Shown piece after piece: positions 8,989 through 16,763 of a stretch of 64,000 nucleotides of DNA (positions are counted from its first letter, which is position 1; each line of letters begins with the position of its first letter). Source of the DNA: Acinetobacter sp. C26M (lineage in GTDB: Bacteria > Pseudomonadota > Gammaproteobacteria > Pseudomonadales > Moraxellaceae); the NCBI RefSeq assembly GCF_023702675.1, contig NZ_CP098478.1, positions 930,001-994,000 on the forward strand, in the 5' to 3' direction. The notes under the pieces were generated by a model that saw only the letters and a list, made by a program, of their open reading frames with translations, was not told the origin of the DNA and searched no databases. The position numbers and the translations under genes are program-made.

Positions 8989-9065
8989 GGCTATGTAGCT
9001 CAGTTGGTTAGAGCACCGCACTCATAATGCGGGGGTCACAAGTTCAAGTCTCGTCATAGCCACCA
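8989..9065 (+). tRNA. tRNA-Met (CAT), elongator, copy 2
   Basis: Identical over all 77 nt to the copy at 8654-8730, with the same anticodon CAT and encoded CCA. The two lie 258 bp apart in the same orientation, each as a separate transcription unit. Confidence 0.93.
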
Positions 9066-9070
9066 TTTTA

Positions 9071-9100
9071 AAAACCACGCTCCTGCGTGGTTTCTTTTTA
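9071..9100 (+). terminator. Terminator of tRNA-Met copy 2
   Basis: AACCACGC / GCGTGGTT stem with TCCT loop, followed by TCTTTTTATC; a duplicate of the terminator behind copy 1. Confidence 0.88.
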
Positions 9101-9137
9101 TCTGCTTATTACGTAAAAATAATTCATCAGATATGCA

Positions 9138-9177
9138 AAAGCCTGTAAATAAGTCATTTATCTACAGGCTTTACTTT
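9138..9177 (-). terminator. Terminator downstream of the nadE operon
   Basis: AAAGCCTGTA and TACAGGCTTT arms about 15 nt apart, located directly after the stop of the minus-strand gene at 9178. Flanking A/T runs are weaker than in a classical terminator. Confidence 0.6.
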
Positions 9178-10209
9178 TTATAAATATTTTTCGATGGTCG
9201 CTAAAGTTTGAGGACTCTCATAAAACGGTTTTAAGATGAGGGTAATGATTGGTTCAAGTACATCATGTTCATCTAAAGCCACCACGACTTTAGGGTAGAA
9301 ACGTACCGCTTCGTTAAGTAGATCTGTTTCTTCTATACCTATCGCAGCAAAAACATCTTCCAGACTTTCATCTTTATAGAAGTCATAAAACACTTTTACA
9401 CCGTATAAGATTAAATCTTGTATGAACGTGGACTGGCGTAATTCTTTCCAGTACTCATAGATCATGACAAAGAACTCTTCTACATCGAGCGGTGTAACTT
9501 GTTTGGTGTATTCTGATAAAGGCTGGGCTTTGTTGTCGTCCCAGATATTGCGGGCAAGACTCTCAAGGTCATCATTTGAAAGCAAGCTGAGATCAACCAG
9601 CTGTTCTTGAATGAATCGACCAATACTTTCTTCAATCTTTTGTTCAATACGCTGCTGTTGGCGATGCGAAAAGCTTTTTAGTTTTTGCTGCCATTCATAT
9701 TTACTTTCAGAGATACGTTCTTCATCTGACTGAGTAAATAATTTGGGTAATTTATTCTGTAAAGTCGTGGTCGCAATATATTGGCACAACTGCTGAATCG
9801 AAGGACTGTCTTTTAAAAATTGATTTAAATAATGGCGAATATTATCCAGTTCTAAAAATTTGGATAACCACATTTCAAATTGGTGGTCTGAAAATACGTC
9901 CTGTAATTGTGCAGATGACTGTAAGGAAAACACATGCAGTCTTTGCGCAATTTCCCCAATAAATTCCAATAAGCCTGCCCCGAGCTGCATTTCAAAGGCA
10001 TAGCGTTTTACCACAGCCTGAATTTGTTCTAATTCAACTACTTCCTTGAGCTGAATATTGGGTGCATGTTGGAGAAAAAGCTGAATAAATTGTTGGAAGA
10101 AATCAGCAGAAAGTTGTGTGGTGAGTTGGTTTTTATAAAATGCAACTTGCTCAAGCATAAGTGCTTGAGCAAGTAATTGTGACTTTTCAGAAACAATTTT
10201 TTCAGTCAT
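9178..10209 (-). CDS. Conserved-looking protein of unknown function, coupled to nadE
   Basis: I do not recognise this 343-residue protein. It is soluble, with no signal peptide or membrane segment, and appears almost wholly helical. It is rich in Gln, Leu and Glu, with a charged stretch (KLKSFSHRQQQRIEQKIEESI) that may form a coiled coil. An upstream in-frame start would run deep into nadE. The ATG at 10209 (MTEKIVSEK) overlaps the nadE stop by 8 nt, a spacing typical of translational coupling. Context therefore suggests co-expression with NAD synthesis, but no function should be inferred from that alone. Confidence 0.75.
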   Translation of the reverse strand: MTEKIVSEKSQLLAQALMLEQVAFYKNQLTTQLSADFFQQFIQLFLQHAPNIQLKEVVELEQIQAVVKRYAFEMQLGAGLLEFIGEIAQRLHVFSLQSSAQLQDVFSDHQFEMWLSKFLELDNIRHYLNQFLKDSPSIQQLCQYIATTTLQNKLPKLFTQSDEERISESKYEWQQKLKSFSHRQQQRIEQKIEESIGRFIQEQLVDLSLLSNDDLESLARNIWDDNKAQPLSEYTKQVTPLDVEEFFVMIYEYWKELRQSTFIQDLILYGVKVFYDFYKDESLEDVFAAIGIEETDLLNEAVRFYPKVVVALDEHDVLEPIITLILKPFYESPQTLATIEKYL

Positions 10210-11827
10210 TCGCGGTCCATCCGTTGACGATCGGGTAGCGTCGTTCACGACTGAAGGCACGTGAACTAATACGTGGTCCAATCGCGCCCTGACGACGCTT
10301 GTATTCATTACGATCAACCAAACGAATCACTTTCTCTACCACTTCGGCTTCATAGCCTTTGCCGATAATGTCCGCTTGGCTGAGATCTTCTTCAATATAA
10401 GCATATAAGATGGCATCAAGTACATCATAAGCAGGTAATGAATCTTGGTCTTTTTGATCAGGGCGAAGTTCTGCTGATGGTGGACGAGTAATGACACGCT
10501 CAGGAATCACTGGTGTTTCATCTAGCGTGTTACGGTATTTCGCTAACTCAAACACGATTGTTTTATACACGTCTTTGAGGACTGAGAAGCCACCAACCAT
10601 GTCGCCATACAAGGTGCAATATCCGACAGAAATCTCTGACTTGTTGCCTGTAGAGAGTACAAGATTACCAAATTTATTGGATAAACCCATCAGTAACGTA
10701 CCACGAGTACGCGCCTGTAAGTTTTCTTCAGTTGCGTCTGCAGGGGTATTACCAAAGAATGGGAATAAGGTCTGCATAAAACTGTTTACGATTGGATGAA
10801 TCTCAGCAATACCAAAGGTAACACCCATACGACGTGCTTGTTCAGTTGCATCCTCTACACTCATTTGTGAGGTGTAGGTATATGGCATCATCACAGCCTG
10901 TACTTTATCTGCGCCAATTGCATCAACTGCAATTGCCATTGTTAATGCGGAATCGATTCCACCAGATAAACCAAGAATTACACCTGGGAAGCCAGAGCGT
11001 TGCACATAGTCACGTGTTGCCATTACGAGTGCTTGATAAATCTCTGCAAAAGTTTCTAATGCAGGAATCGCATCAGTTGTTTTAAACTGCTTTTGTTCAG
11101 CATCATATTCAACGTAACAAAGTGCTTCTTGAAAGCTTGGTACTTGCAGTGCAAGTTGACCGTTTTTATTGCTGACAAAGCTTGAACCATCAAAAATAAG
11201 GTCATCTTGTCCACCAACTTGGTTGGCATAGACAACGTTTAGATTCAATTGTTTTGCAAGTTCGTTGAGCGTTTGAATGCGGTGTTGCGGTTTACCCACT
11301 TCATATGGTGAAGCATTTAAAACCAGAACCGTTTCAACATTCAACTGACTGAGTTGTTTAACGGTATTCAGTGACCAAACATCTTCACAAATCAAGACGC
11401 CGAATTTGTGACCTAGATATTCGAAAACAAGATGTTGATGACCTTCTTGGAAGTAGCGTTTTTCATCGAACACACCATAATTTGGCAGGTTTTGTTTATT
11501 ATAAACACCTAAAACCTGCCCGTCTTTCATGACAGCAGCAGAGTTATAGCGATGACCATCTTCAGTTTGGTGCACAAAACCGAATACCATCAAGATGTCT
11601 TTTACTTCGCTTAACTGGGCAAACGCTTTTTGAGTGCGTTTTTGTAGGTTTGGGCGGAGTAATAGGTCTTCAGCTGGGTAACCGATCGTAGATAGTTCAG
11701 GGAAGATGATCAAATCAGCCTGTTGTTGTTTCGCTAAATTTGCTTGCTCAACCATCTTTTGAGTATTTGCATCAATATTGCCAATGTGCGGAGAGAATTG
11801 AGCAAGGGCAACTTTAAAATTTTTCAT
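10202..11827 (-). CDS. nadE: Glutamine-dependent NAD+ synthetase
   Basis: Makes NAD+ from nicotinic acid adenine dinucleotide, ATP and an amide nitrogen taken from glutamine. The 541-residue protein is a two-domain form. The N-terminal CN-hydrolase glutaminase domain has Glu in FPELSTIGYPAEDLL, Lys in KQNLPNYGVFDEKRYF and Cys in LICEDVW. The C-terminal NAD synthase domain has the ATP-pyrophosphatase P-loop LSGGIDSAL. This means it can use glutamine without a separate glutaminase. It starts at the ATG at 11827, next to a 581-bp intergenic stretch, and is followed by an overlapping gene of unknown function. Confidence 0.96.
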   Translation of the reverse strand: MKNFKVALAQFSPHIGNIDANTQKMVEQANLAKQQQADLIIFPELSTIGYPAEDLLLRPNLQKRTQKAFAQLSEVKDILMVFGFVHQTEDGHRYNSAAVMKDGQVLGVYNKQNLPNYGVFDEKRYFQEGHQHLVFEYLGHKFGVLICEDVWSLNTVKQLSQLNVETVLVLNASPYEVGKPQHRIQTLNELAKQLNLNVVYANQVGGQDDLIFDGSSFVSNKNGQLALQVPSFQEALCYVEYDAEQKQFKTTDAIPALETFAEIYQALVMATRDYVQRSGFPGVILGLSGGIDSALTMAIAVDAIGADKVQAVMMPYTYTSQMSVEDATEQARRMGVTFGIAEIHPIVNSFMQTLFPFFGNTPADATEENLQARTRGTLLMGLSNKFGNLVLSTGNKSEISVGYCTLYGDMVGGFSVLKDVYKTIVFELAKYRNTLDETPVIPERVITRPPSAELRPDQKDQDSLPAYDVLDAILYAYIEEDLSQADIIGKGYEAEVVEKVIRLVDRNEYKRRQGAIGPRISSRAFSRERRYPIVNGWTAND

Positions 11828-12302
11828 TCAAACCTAATCCTAAGTCTTAACAAGTTATGACATACAAGTTTTTGATTTATATGGGTATAGTTATTAAAAA
11901 CAAGTGTATGTCATGGCGCCAAACATTTTATATCTTAAAGAAAAATGACAAGTTTACTAATATATACTAAATGCACATTTTTCTGCGTAAAAATAACAAG
12001 TTTTTCTGTATAAAACAGCAACATTTCTCAATGTTTGCGTGATTATGGTGCATGAACATGAATAAATTGAATAGAGTCATCTAAAGTTTTTTTCATGTCA
12101 TTTTTGCATCATGCTATTACACCCGAGTGACAATATCGACAAACAATAAAAAAATTTAGAAAAAAGAATAACTTTGGGCTTCTATTTTAAATTTTAAAAA
12201 TAGTTAAAACAGTTGTACTTTTAAAAAATATAAGCTTATTCAATGTCTTGAATTTATATCGTGTATTTTTTATACCGTTCGTCGGGAATGTCTTTGCGAC
12301 AC
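11828..12302. other. Long A+T-rich intergenic region upstream of nadE
   Basis: I see no gene here: stops are frequent in all frames and no tRNA or terminator stands out. It is strongly A+T-rich, with several A or T runs (12148-12175 and 12226-12275). It presumably carries the nadE promoter on its left side and upstream control sequences for the small-gene cluster on its right side. Confidence 0.5.
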
Positions 12303-12358
12303 TTGAGTGTACATTTGTGCACTGCTATTATCCCAATTAATGTGAACGGTTGTGCACT
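12303..12358 (+). promoter_or_regulatory. Promoter flanked by TTGTGCACT direct repeats, for the small membrane-protein cluster
   Basis: TTGAGT (12303-12308), a 17-bp spacer and TATTAT (12326-12331) preceded by TGC form an extended -10 promoter. The 9-mer TTGTGCACT occurs twice, 35 bp apart: at 12315-12323, inside the promoter spacer, and at 12350-12358, just past the expected transcription start. Each holds the palindrome GTGCAC. Sites in these positions would suit a repressor; that role is inference. Confidence 0.6.
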
Positions 12359-12408
12359 TTATTATTCATCAAGTGTACCCAAGCACGCAAAATGAAGAGG
12401 TAACAACA

Positions 12409-12507
12409 ATGTCAGTTTTATTATTTCCAGTAATTGCTTTTGGTTTGGCTGTAGTCGTTGGTCGTGTAGGTACAGTAATGTTCCAAGAAAAAGATCAACA
12501 ACTTTAA
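12409..12507 (+). CDS. Small single-pass membrane protein A (32 residues)
   Basis: A 32-codon gene, too short for usual gene finders. The product is one hydrophobic helix (LLFPVIAFGLAVVVG), a conserved VGRVGTVMF junction and a charged polar tail (QEKDQQL). A Shine-Dalgarno AAGAGG (12395-12400) lies 8 nt before the ATG. It is 28/32 identical to the product at 12551-12649. The two coding sequences differ by several silent changes, such as TTG/TTA, GTC/GTT, GGT/GGA and TTC/TTT, which supports real translation. It is first in a three-gene cluster. I do not recognise the family. It could be a regulator or subunit of a membrane complex, but nothing in the sequence says which. Confidence 0.75.
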   Translation: MSVLLFPVIAFGLAVVVGRVGTVMFQEKDQQL

Positions 12508-12550
12508 TTGATCATTAAATTTTGATTCATTTTTGATGAGGTAGTGCACC

Positions 12551-12649
12551 ATGTCAGTTTTATTATTTCCAGTAATTGCTTTTGGTTTAGCTGTAGTTGT
12601 TGGTCGTATTGGAACAGTAATGTTTCGCGAACAAGATCAGCAAGCCTAA
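12551..12649 (+). CDS. Small single-pass membrane protein B (32 residues)
   Basis: Paralogue of the protein at 12409-12507: identical through residue 19, with changes V20I, Q26R, K28Q and L32A. The Shine-Dalgarno GATGAGG (12535-12541) is 9 nt upstream. It has the same layout, a helix of about 18 residues ending in VGRIGT followed by a short polar tail. The 43-bp gap to the first gene has no terminator. Function unknown. Confidence 0.75.
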   Translation: MSVLLFPVIAFGLAVVVGRIGTVMFREQDQQA

Positions 12650-12689
12650 GCTAATTATTAAATAGTCATTTTAAATAAAGAGGTACAAA

Positions 12690-12854
12690 ATGATGACTTC
12701 AACTATTTTATTGCCTGTAATCGCCTTGGCTTTAGCTATTGGTGTTGGGCGTATTGGTACCATTGTTAAGGATGCGATGCGTGTAGATTTTACGACTGAT
12801 ATGGATGATAGTCATGAATTTAAAACTGAAACTCAAAAAAGCACGGCTGCATAA
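12690..12854 (+). CDS. Small single-pass membrane protein C (54 residues)
   Basis: A longer relative of the two preceding proteins. It keeps the core LPVIALALAIGVGRIGTI and adds a hydrophilic tail of about 28 residues rich in Asp, Thr and Lys. AAAGAGGT (12677-12684) precedes ATG 12690; a second ATG at 12693 is equally possible. The cluster ends at a strong terminator 20-odd bp downstream, so the three genes form one transcription unit. The shared motif is (F/L)PVIA(F/L)xLAxxVGR(V/I)GT. No family is recognised. Confidence 0.72.
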   Translation: MMTSTILLPVIALALAIGVGRIGTIVKDAMRVDFTTDMDDSHEFKTETQKSTAA

Positions 12855-12876
12855 TTTTTCTTGCATACTGCTTAAT

Positions 12877-12920
12877 TAAAAAGCCCTGTAGTTGAAACTT
12901 ACAGGGCTTTTTATTTTTCT
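12877..12920. terminator. Bidirectional terminator after the small-gene cluster
   Basis: AAAAAGCCCTGTA / TTACAGGGCTTTTT stem with a 7-nt loop, A-rich on the left and T-rich on the right. It serves the small-gene cluster and the convergent gene that ends at 12911. Confidence 0.88.
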
Positions 12921-13435
12921 AGAATGATGTTGGGGATTTTATTAAAGTAGATATCTCGTGCAATATCGCCTTGTTGCTCGATGTTATAATTAGAGAAAGC
13001 TTTGTTCTTGATAAATTGATATTGATACGGATTGTATCGCTTAAGACTTAGGTAATAGCCAGCCTGAAGTATTGCACCTTTGACAATGACATTGATTCCT
13101 TGCTGAAACTGTAGGATATGCGCCAGCTCATGAATAAAGATTCCTTGCAAGGATAGTGAACATTTTGAATAGTCAGGACTGAAATATTTCTGATGTACAA
13201 ATAAATTGCCGTTTGGTGCCATAAAAATATTGGCAGGCTGCCAAGGTAGATAGGGGATATTAAAAACTTTTATTTGCGCATAATCGATAAGATCGCCAAA
13301 GACAGGACGCGCCATTTCGATTTCAGCAGACGTCAAACCACGATATTGAAATTGATTCATTTTGAGGTAAAAGATTAAGCTGGAAGTAAATCGCGCTTTT
13401 AATCTTGGTATAGCGTGCTGAAATGGTTTGTTCAT
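12911..13435 (-). CDS. HExxH metallopeptidase-like protein, uncharacterised
   Basis: A 174-residue protein with the zinc-peptidase motif HELAH (in GIFIHELAHILQFQQG). The following context, IVKGAILQAGYY and a C-terminal ARDIYFNKIP, resembles small Vgr-related or DUF4157-like peptidase domains. A downstream third zinc ligand cannot be fixed by eye. The ATG at 13435 gives a basic N-terminal extension; the Met at residue 26 (MNQFQYRGLT) is an alternative start. No signal peptide is clear. It stands alone between the small-gene cluster and divergent secreted proteins. Peptidase activity is inference from the motif. Confidence 0.7.
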   Translation of the reverse strand: MNKPFQHAIPRLKARFTSSLIFYLKMNQFQYRGLTSAEIEMARPVFGDLIDYAQIKVFNIPYLPWQPANIFMAPNGNLFVHQKYFSPDYSKCSLSLQGIFIHELAHILQFQQGINVIVKGAILQAGYYLSLKRYNPYQYQFIKNKAFSNYNIEQQGDIARDIYFNKIPNIILEK

Positions 13436-13512
13436 CTGATCTATGCATCTGAAAAACGTGGAGATCTGTTTTATTCTAGAATAAAAGCGAAGTGAGCAGG
13501 GGGGATTTTGGT

Positions 13513-14238
13513 ATGCGAAGCATTAAATTAATTGTTTTTTCGCTCTGCTTGATGAGCACTACGTCTTATGCGGATTTGGATATAAAAAATTATAAAAATT
13601 GTACAGGTTTGCCTTTGGTGGAATTAAATGATCATCCCAATCGTGTCTTTTCAATCATTGATTCTTATCAAAGCGATCATTTTAATTATTCTACGGTTTT
13701 AGATCGATCCAATACTGAAATGGTGCAGTGTTATGTCATTAGTAATGATAGAAAAGTGATCTTAGATACCATACCTAGCATGATTTCAGACAGTTGCAGT
13801 GGGCAATGGGATAAAACAAGCAAAAGCCCTGTATGGATGGCGGATATTGGTGGAGGGAAAGATGGCGTTAACTCTTTTCATTATTTGTCTTCGGAGCAAT
13901 TGAAGCAACTCAGTAAAAGTAATGTATCCGAGATCAAGCAAATTGTTGAAGGTATTGACTGCCAACTGTCTTCTTATAAAGAACAAGATGTAGTAGAGCT
14001 AAATGATGCTGCATTTTTCCTCTATCAATTGGGGTATTATGATGATTCATTAAGATTGTTAAATCATGTCATAAAGTTAGATCCGAATAGAACCGTAGCT
14101 TACTTAAATCGAGCGGACACTTATTTAGTTTTAAAAAATGTGGGCAAAGCCAGAAAAAATTACATGATTTATGCTGATCAAATGAAAAAGTTGGGCTTAT
14201 CCAACAAAGTCCCGTTAAGAATAAAAAAATATTTATGA
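13513..14238 (+). CDS. Secreted TPR-containing protein of unknown function
   Basis: A 241-residue exported protein. The N terminus MRSIKLIVFSLCLMSTTSYA looks like a Sec signal peptide with cleavage after YA. A middle domain with several cysteines follows, and then tetratricopeptide-like helices near the C terminus (AAFFLYQLGYYDDSLRLLNH and AYLNRADTYLVLKNVGKA). A GTG at 13492 is possible, but AGGGGGGA just before ATG 13513 favours this start. It is 46 bp upstream of another small exported protein, so the two may be co-transcribed. Function unknown. Confidence 0.75.
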   Translation: MRSIKLIVFSLCLMSTTSYADLDIKNYKNCTGLPLVELNDHPNRVFSIIDSYQSDHFNYSTVLDRSNTEMVQCYVISNDRKVILDTIPSMISDSCSGQWDKTSKSPVWMADIGGGKDGVNSFHYLSSEQLKQLSKSNVSEIKQIVEGIDCQLSSYKEQDVVELNDAAFFLYQLGYYDDSLRLLNHVIKLDPNRTVAYLNRADTYLVLKNVGKARKNYMIYADQMKKLGLSNKVPLRIKKYL

Positions 14239-14284
14239 TCAAATGGTGACCGCAGAAATACAGATCAATCATTGCTAGCAAGAG

Positions 14285-14689
14285 ATGAAACGAATGATGA
14301 AACAAACTTTATGGTTGTGCCTATTTTTATCTGTGTGCGTACAGGCCTATGCAAGTAATGAATATTACTGTTTTGCTGATGGCAAAAAATCAATTTTATT
14401 GGTTTCACCACAATATCAAAAGACACTGTCGATCAGGTATTATCCCTATCTCAAAGATATCAAGCTTTCTGAGCCAGTCCATATTGAAGAGGTTGAGATG
14501 GGTGAAGTCGCTCAGCCCGAAGTTTATAAGACCATGAATGAGCTGATTGATGGCAAAGTAACAGGACAATATACCTTTGTGTCGCAAGGCTATATTCTTT
14601 ATGACGTAAGCTATCGAAATCTGAAAACAAAAAAAGAGACCCACTTTGAGCAAGTGTCTTTAAATTTGAAGGGGATAAGCTGTTTATAG
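14285..14689 (+). CDS. Small secreted protein of unknown function
   Basis: A 134-residue protein with a signal peptide (MKQTLWLCLFLSVCVQAYAS; cleavage probably after YA) and a mature part with a conserved-looking pair of cysteines, near residues 29 and 133, that could form a disulfide. The rest is beta-rich and unremarkable. ATGs at 14285, 14294 and 14297 are all possible starts. It follows the TPR protein closely. I do not recognise a family. Confidence 0.68.
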   Translation: MKRMMKQTLWLCLFLSVCVQAYASNEYYCFADGKKSILLVSPQYQKTLSIRYYPYLKDIKLSEPVHIEEVEMGEVAQPEVYKTMNELIDGKVTGQYTFVSQGYILYDVSYRNLKTKKETHFEQVSLNLKGISCL

Positions 14690-14712
14690 TCTGGATGCCT
14701 AGATTGGAAACG

Positions 14713-14748
14713 AATGCTGTAATCATTTTTGAAGAAAATTACAGCATT
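14713..14748. terminator. Inverted repeat between convergent genes
   Basis: A perfect 11-bp inverted repeat AATGCTGTAAT / ATTACAGCATT with a 14-nt loop, midway between the secreted-protein gene and hemJ. The T-tracts are poor, so terminator function is only likely. Confidence 0.5.
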
Positions 14749-14768
14749 AGAAAACAAGACTTGTTGCC

Positions 14769-15221
14769 TTAGAACTGAGGTTTTACTACGACTAAAATCA
14801 CCACTGCAAACAGAATTAAGGTCGGCATCTCATTAAAGAAGCGCCAAAACTTATGCGATTTATAATGCGCATTGCCAATCAGTTTTTTACGGTAATAACC
14901 ACAAACAAAATGGTAAATCACCAATAAACCGACTAGACCGACTTTGAGGTAAAACCATAAGGCTTCATGGTAATGTCGGGTTGCATCGCCCCAATCAACC
15001 AAAAAGTGGGCGGTAATGAGTGTAGCAATCATAGATGGCCACATAATACCGCGATACAACTTACGTTCCATGACTTCAAAGCGTTGATGACTCACGGCAT
15101 CTTCGCTCATGGCATGGTAAACAAAAAGACGTGGTAAGTAGAACAATGCAGCGAACCAACACACCACAGCAATAATATGTAATGCTTTTACCCACAGGAA
15201 AGCATCAGAAGGTGCATCCAT
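14769..15221 (-). CDS. hemJ: Protoporphyrinogen oxidase HemJ (UPF0093)
   Basis: An integral membrane protein that oxidises protoporphyrinogen IX to protoporphyrin IX in bacteria lacking HemG or HemY. Four or so hydrophobic helices are visible. The first contains the conserved His in VKALHIIAVVCWFAALFYLPRLFVYH, and the C terminus has the usual KSHKFWRFFNEMPTL motif. The 150-residue length is typical. It starts 21 bp after the fabB stop on the same strand, so the two are probably an operon. Confidence 0.9.
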   Translation of the reverse strand: MDAPSDAFLWVKALHIIAVVCWFAALFYLPRLFVYHAMSEDAVSHQRFEVMERKLYRGIMWPSMIATLITAHFLVDWGDATRHYHEALWFYLKVGLVGLLVIYHFVCGYYRKKLIGNAHYKSHKFWRFFNEMPTLILFAVVILVVVKPQF

Positions 15222-15242
15222 CGATAATCCTGTTAAATGGGA

Positions 15243-16472
15243 TTATGCATCCCACTTCTTGAAAATAAGGCAGGCGTTAACACCGCCAAAGCCAAAACTG
15301 TTACTCATGACAGTATTCAGTTTTGCATCGCGTTTTTCAAGTACAATATCGAAACCTTGTGCTCCTTCATCAAGCTCAGTCACGTTGATGTTTGGAGCAA
15401 TAAAGTCATTTTGCATCATTAAAACAGAGTAAATCGCTTCCTGAACACCCGCAGCACCTAAGCTATGACCCGTCATCGATTTGGTTGAGCTGAGTGGAGG
15501 AACTTGTCCTTCACCAAATGCGCGTTCCATTGCTTTAAGCTCAGTCACGTCACCTGCTGGTGTTGAAGTACCATGCGTGTTGACATAGTCGATATGTTCT
15601 ACACCGTGTTGTTTGGCTTCATCAAGTGCCATGATGATACAACGTGTCGCGCCTTCACCGCTTGGTGCAACCATGTCTGCGCCATCACTGTTAGCTGCAT
15701 AGCCGATCACTTCAGCTAAAATATTCGCGCCACGCGCTTGCGCATGTTCAAGTGATTCAAGCACCACGAAACCACCACCGCCTGCAATCACGAAACCGTC
15801 ACGGTCTTTTGAATATGGGCGTGAAGCAGTTTCTGGTGTTTCATTGTATTTTGAACACAATGCACCCATCGCATCAAACAATAAGCTTTGTGACCAGTGA
15901 TCTTCCTCACCACCGCCAGCAAGCATTAAATCTTGTTTGCCTAATTGAATCAGGTTGTAGGCATAACCAATTGCATCGGCAGACGTTGCACAAGCGCTGG
16001 TAATCGAGTGCGCTACACCTTGCAGTTTAAATGCAACACCAACGTTCGCCGTAATGGTGTTACTCATATTGCGAGGTACAAAGAAAGGACCGATTTTACG
16101 CGCGCCTTTTTCCTCTAACAGTTTGATCATTTCTGCAACAGATGCAGTTGAGTTACCACCAGAACCGCCAGCAATACCGTAACGTGGATTGTTTGCCAAA
16201 TCTTCTTGTTTCAGTCCAGCATGTTCAACAGCTGCGACAGCTGCGTTATACGCATACATCGCACAGACGCCCATAAAGCGTTTCAGTTTGCGATCAATAC
16301 CATCAAAATCCTGTTCAGCTGCAGCGCTGACATGGCTCTTGAAATTCAGTTCTGCATAAGTTGGGTTTAAACGTGTGCCTGAGATTCCATTTTTTAAAGA
16401 ATGAGTGACCTCTTCTAAAGAGTTACCGATACATGAGTTAATGCCCATACCAGTGATTACAACACGTTTCAT
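15243..16472 (-). CDS. fabB: 3-oxoacyl-[acyl-carrier-protein] synthase I
   Basis: A condensing enzyme of type II fatty-acid synthesis; FabB-type enzymes are needed for unsaturated fatty acids. The 409-residue protein has the catalytic Cys161 in SITSACATSAD, the two histidines in NTHGTSTPAGD and TGHSLGAAG, and the C-terminal NSFGFGGVNA loop. The short length and TSACATS context fit KAS I better than FabF. It precedes hemJ by 21 bp. No fabA lies in the window. Confidence 0.93.
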   Translation of the reverse strand: MKRVVITGMGINSCIGNSLEEVTHSLKNGISGTRLNPTYAELNFKSHVSAAAEQDFDGIDRKLKRFMGVCAMYAYNAAVAAVEHAGLKQEDLANNPRYGIAGGSGGNSTASVAEMIKLLEEKGARKIGPFFVPRNMSNTITANVGVAFKLQGVAHSITSACATSADAIGYAYNLIQLGKQDLMLAGGGEEDHWSQSLLFDAMGALCSKYNETPETASRPYSKDRDGFVIAGGGGFVVLESLEHAQARGANILAEVIGYAANSDGADMVAPSGEGATRCIIMALDEAKQHGVEHIDYVNTHGTSTPAGDVTELKAMERAFGEGQVPPLSSTKSMTGHSLGAAGVQEAIYSVLMMQNDFIAPNINVTELDEGAQGFDIVLEKRDAKLNTVMSNSFGFGGVNACLIFKKWDA

Positions 16473-16763
16473 TTACAGATCCCTTTTATGGTAATACTTA
16501 AGCCCTGTGCATCTCGCTATGAATACAAATCAGGAGAACAATAACGATTAAAATGGCTTATGAGTGAATGACACCATGATAGCAGAAAGGTTTTTTATTT
16601 CTTATGGCAAATCTTATGCCTATTTCCAGTTGTGTAAATATTCGTAAATATTCGCGATGTTGTGACGAAACGTAAAGAAAGAACACAGATAAAAGTTGAG
16701 ATAAATCTGCATTCAACCTAGTATTTACCTAGAAATGCACAGATTACACAACAGAGGTACTTG

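Noticed and set aside
8654..9065. The two CAT-anticodon tRNAs as lysidine-type tRNA-Ile
   Set aside because: Acceptor stem GGCTATG and the variable and T arms match elongator tRNA-Met, not the GGCCCC-type tRNA-Ile.
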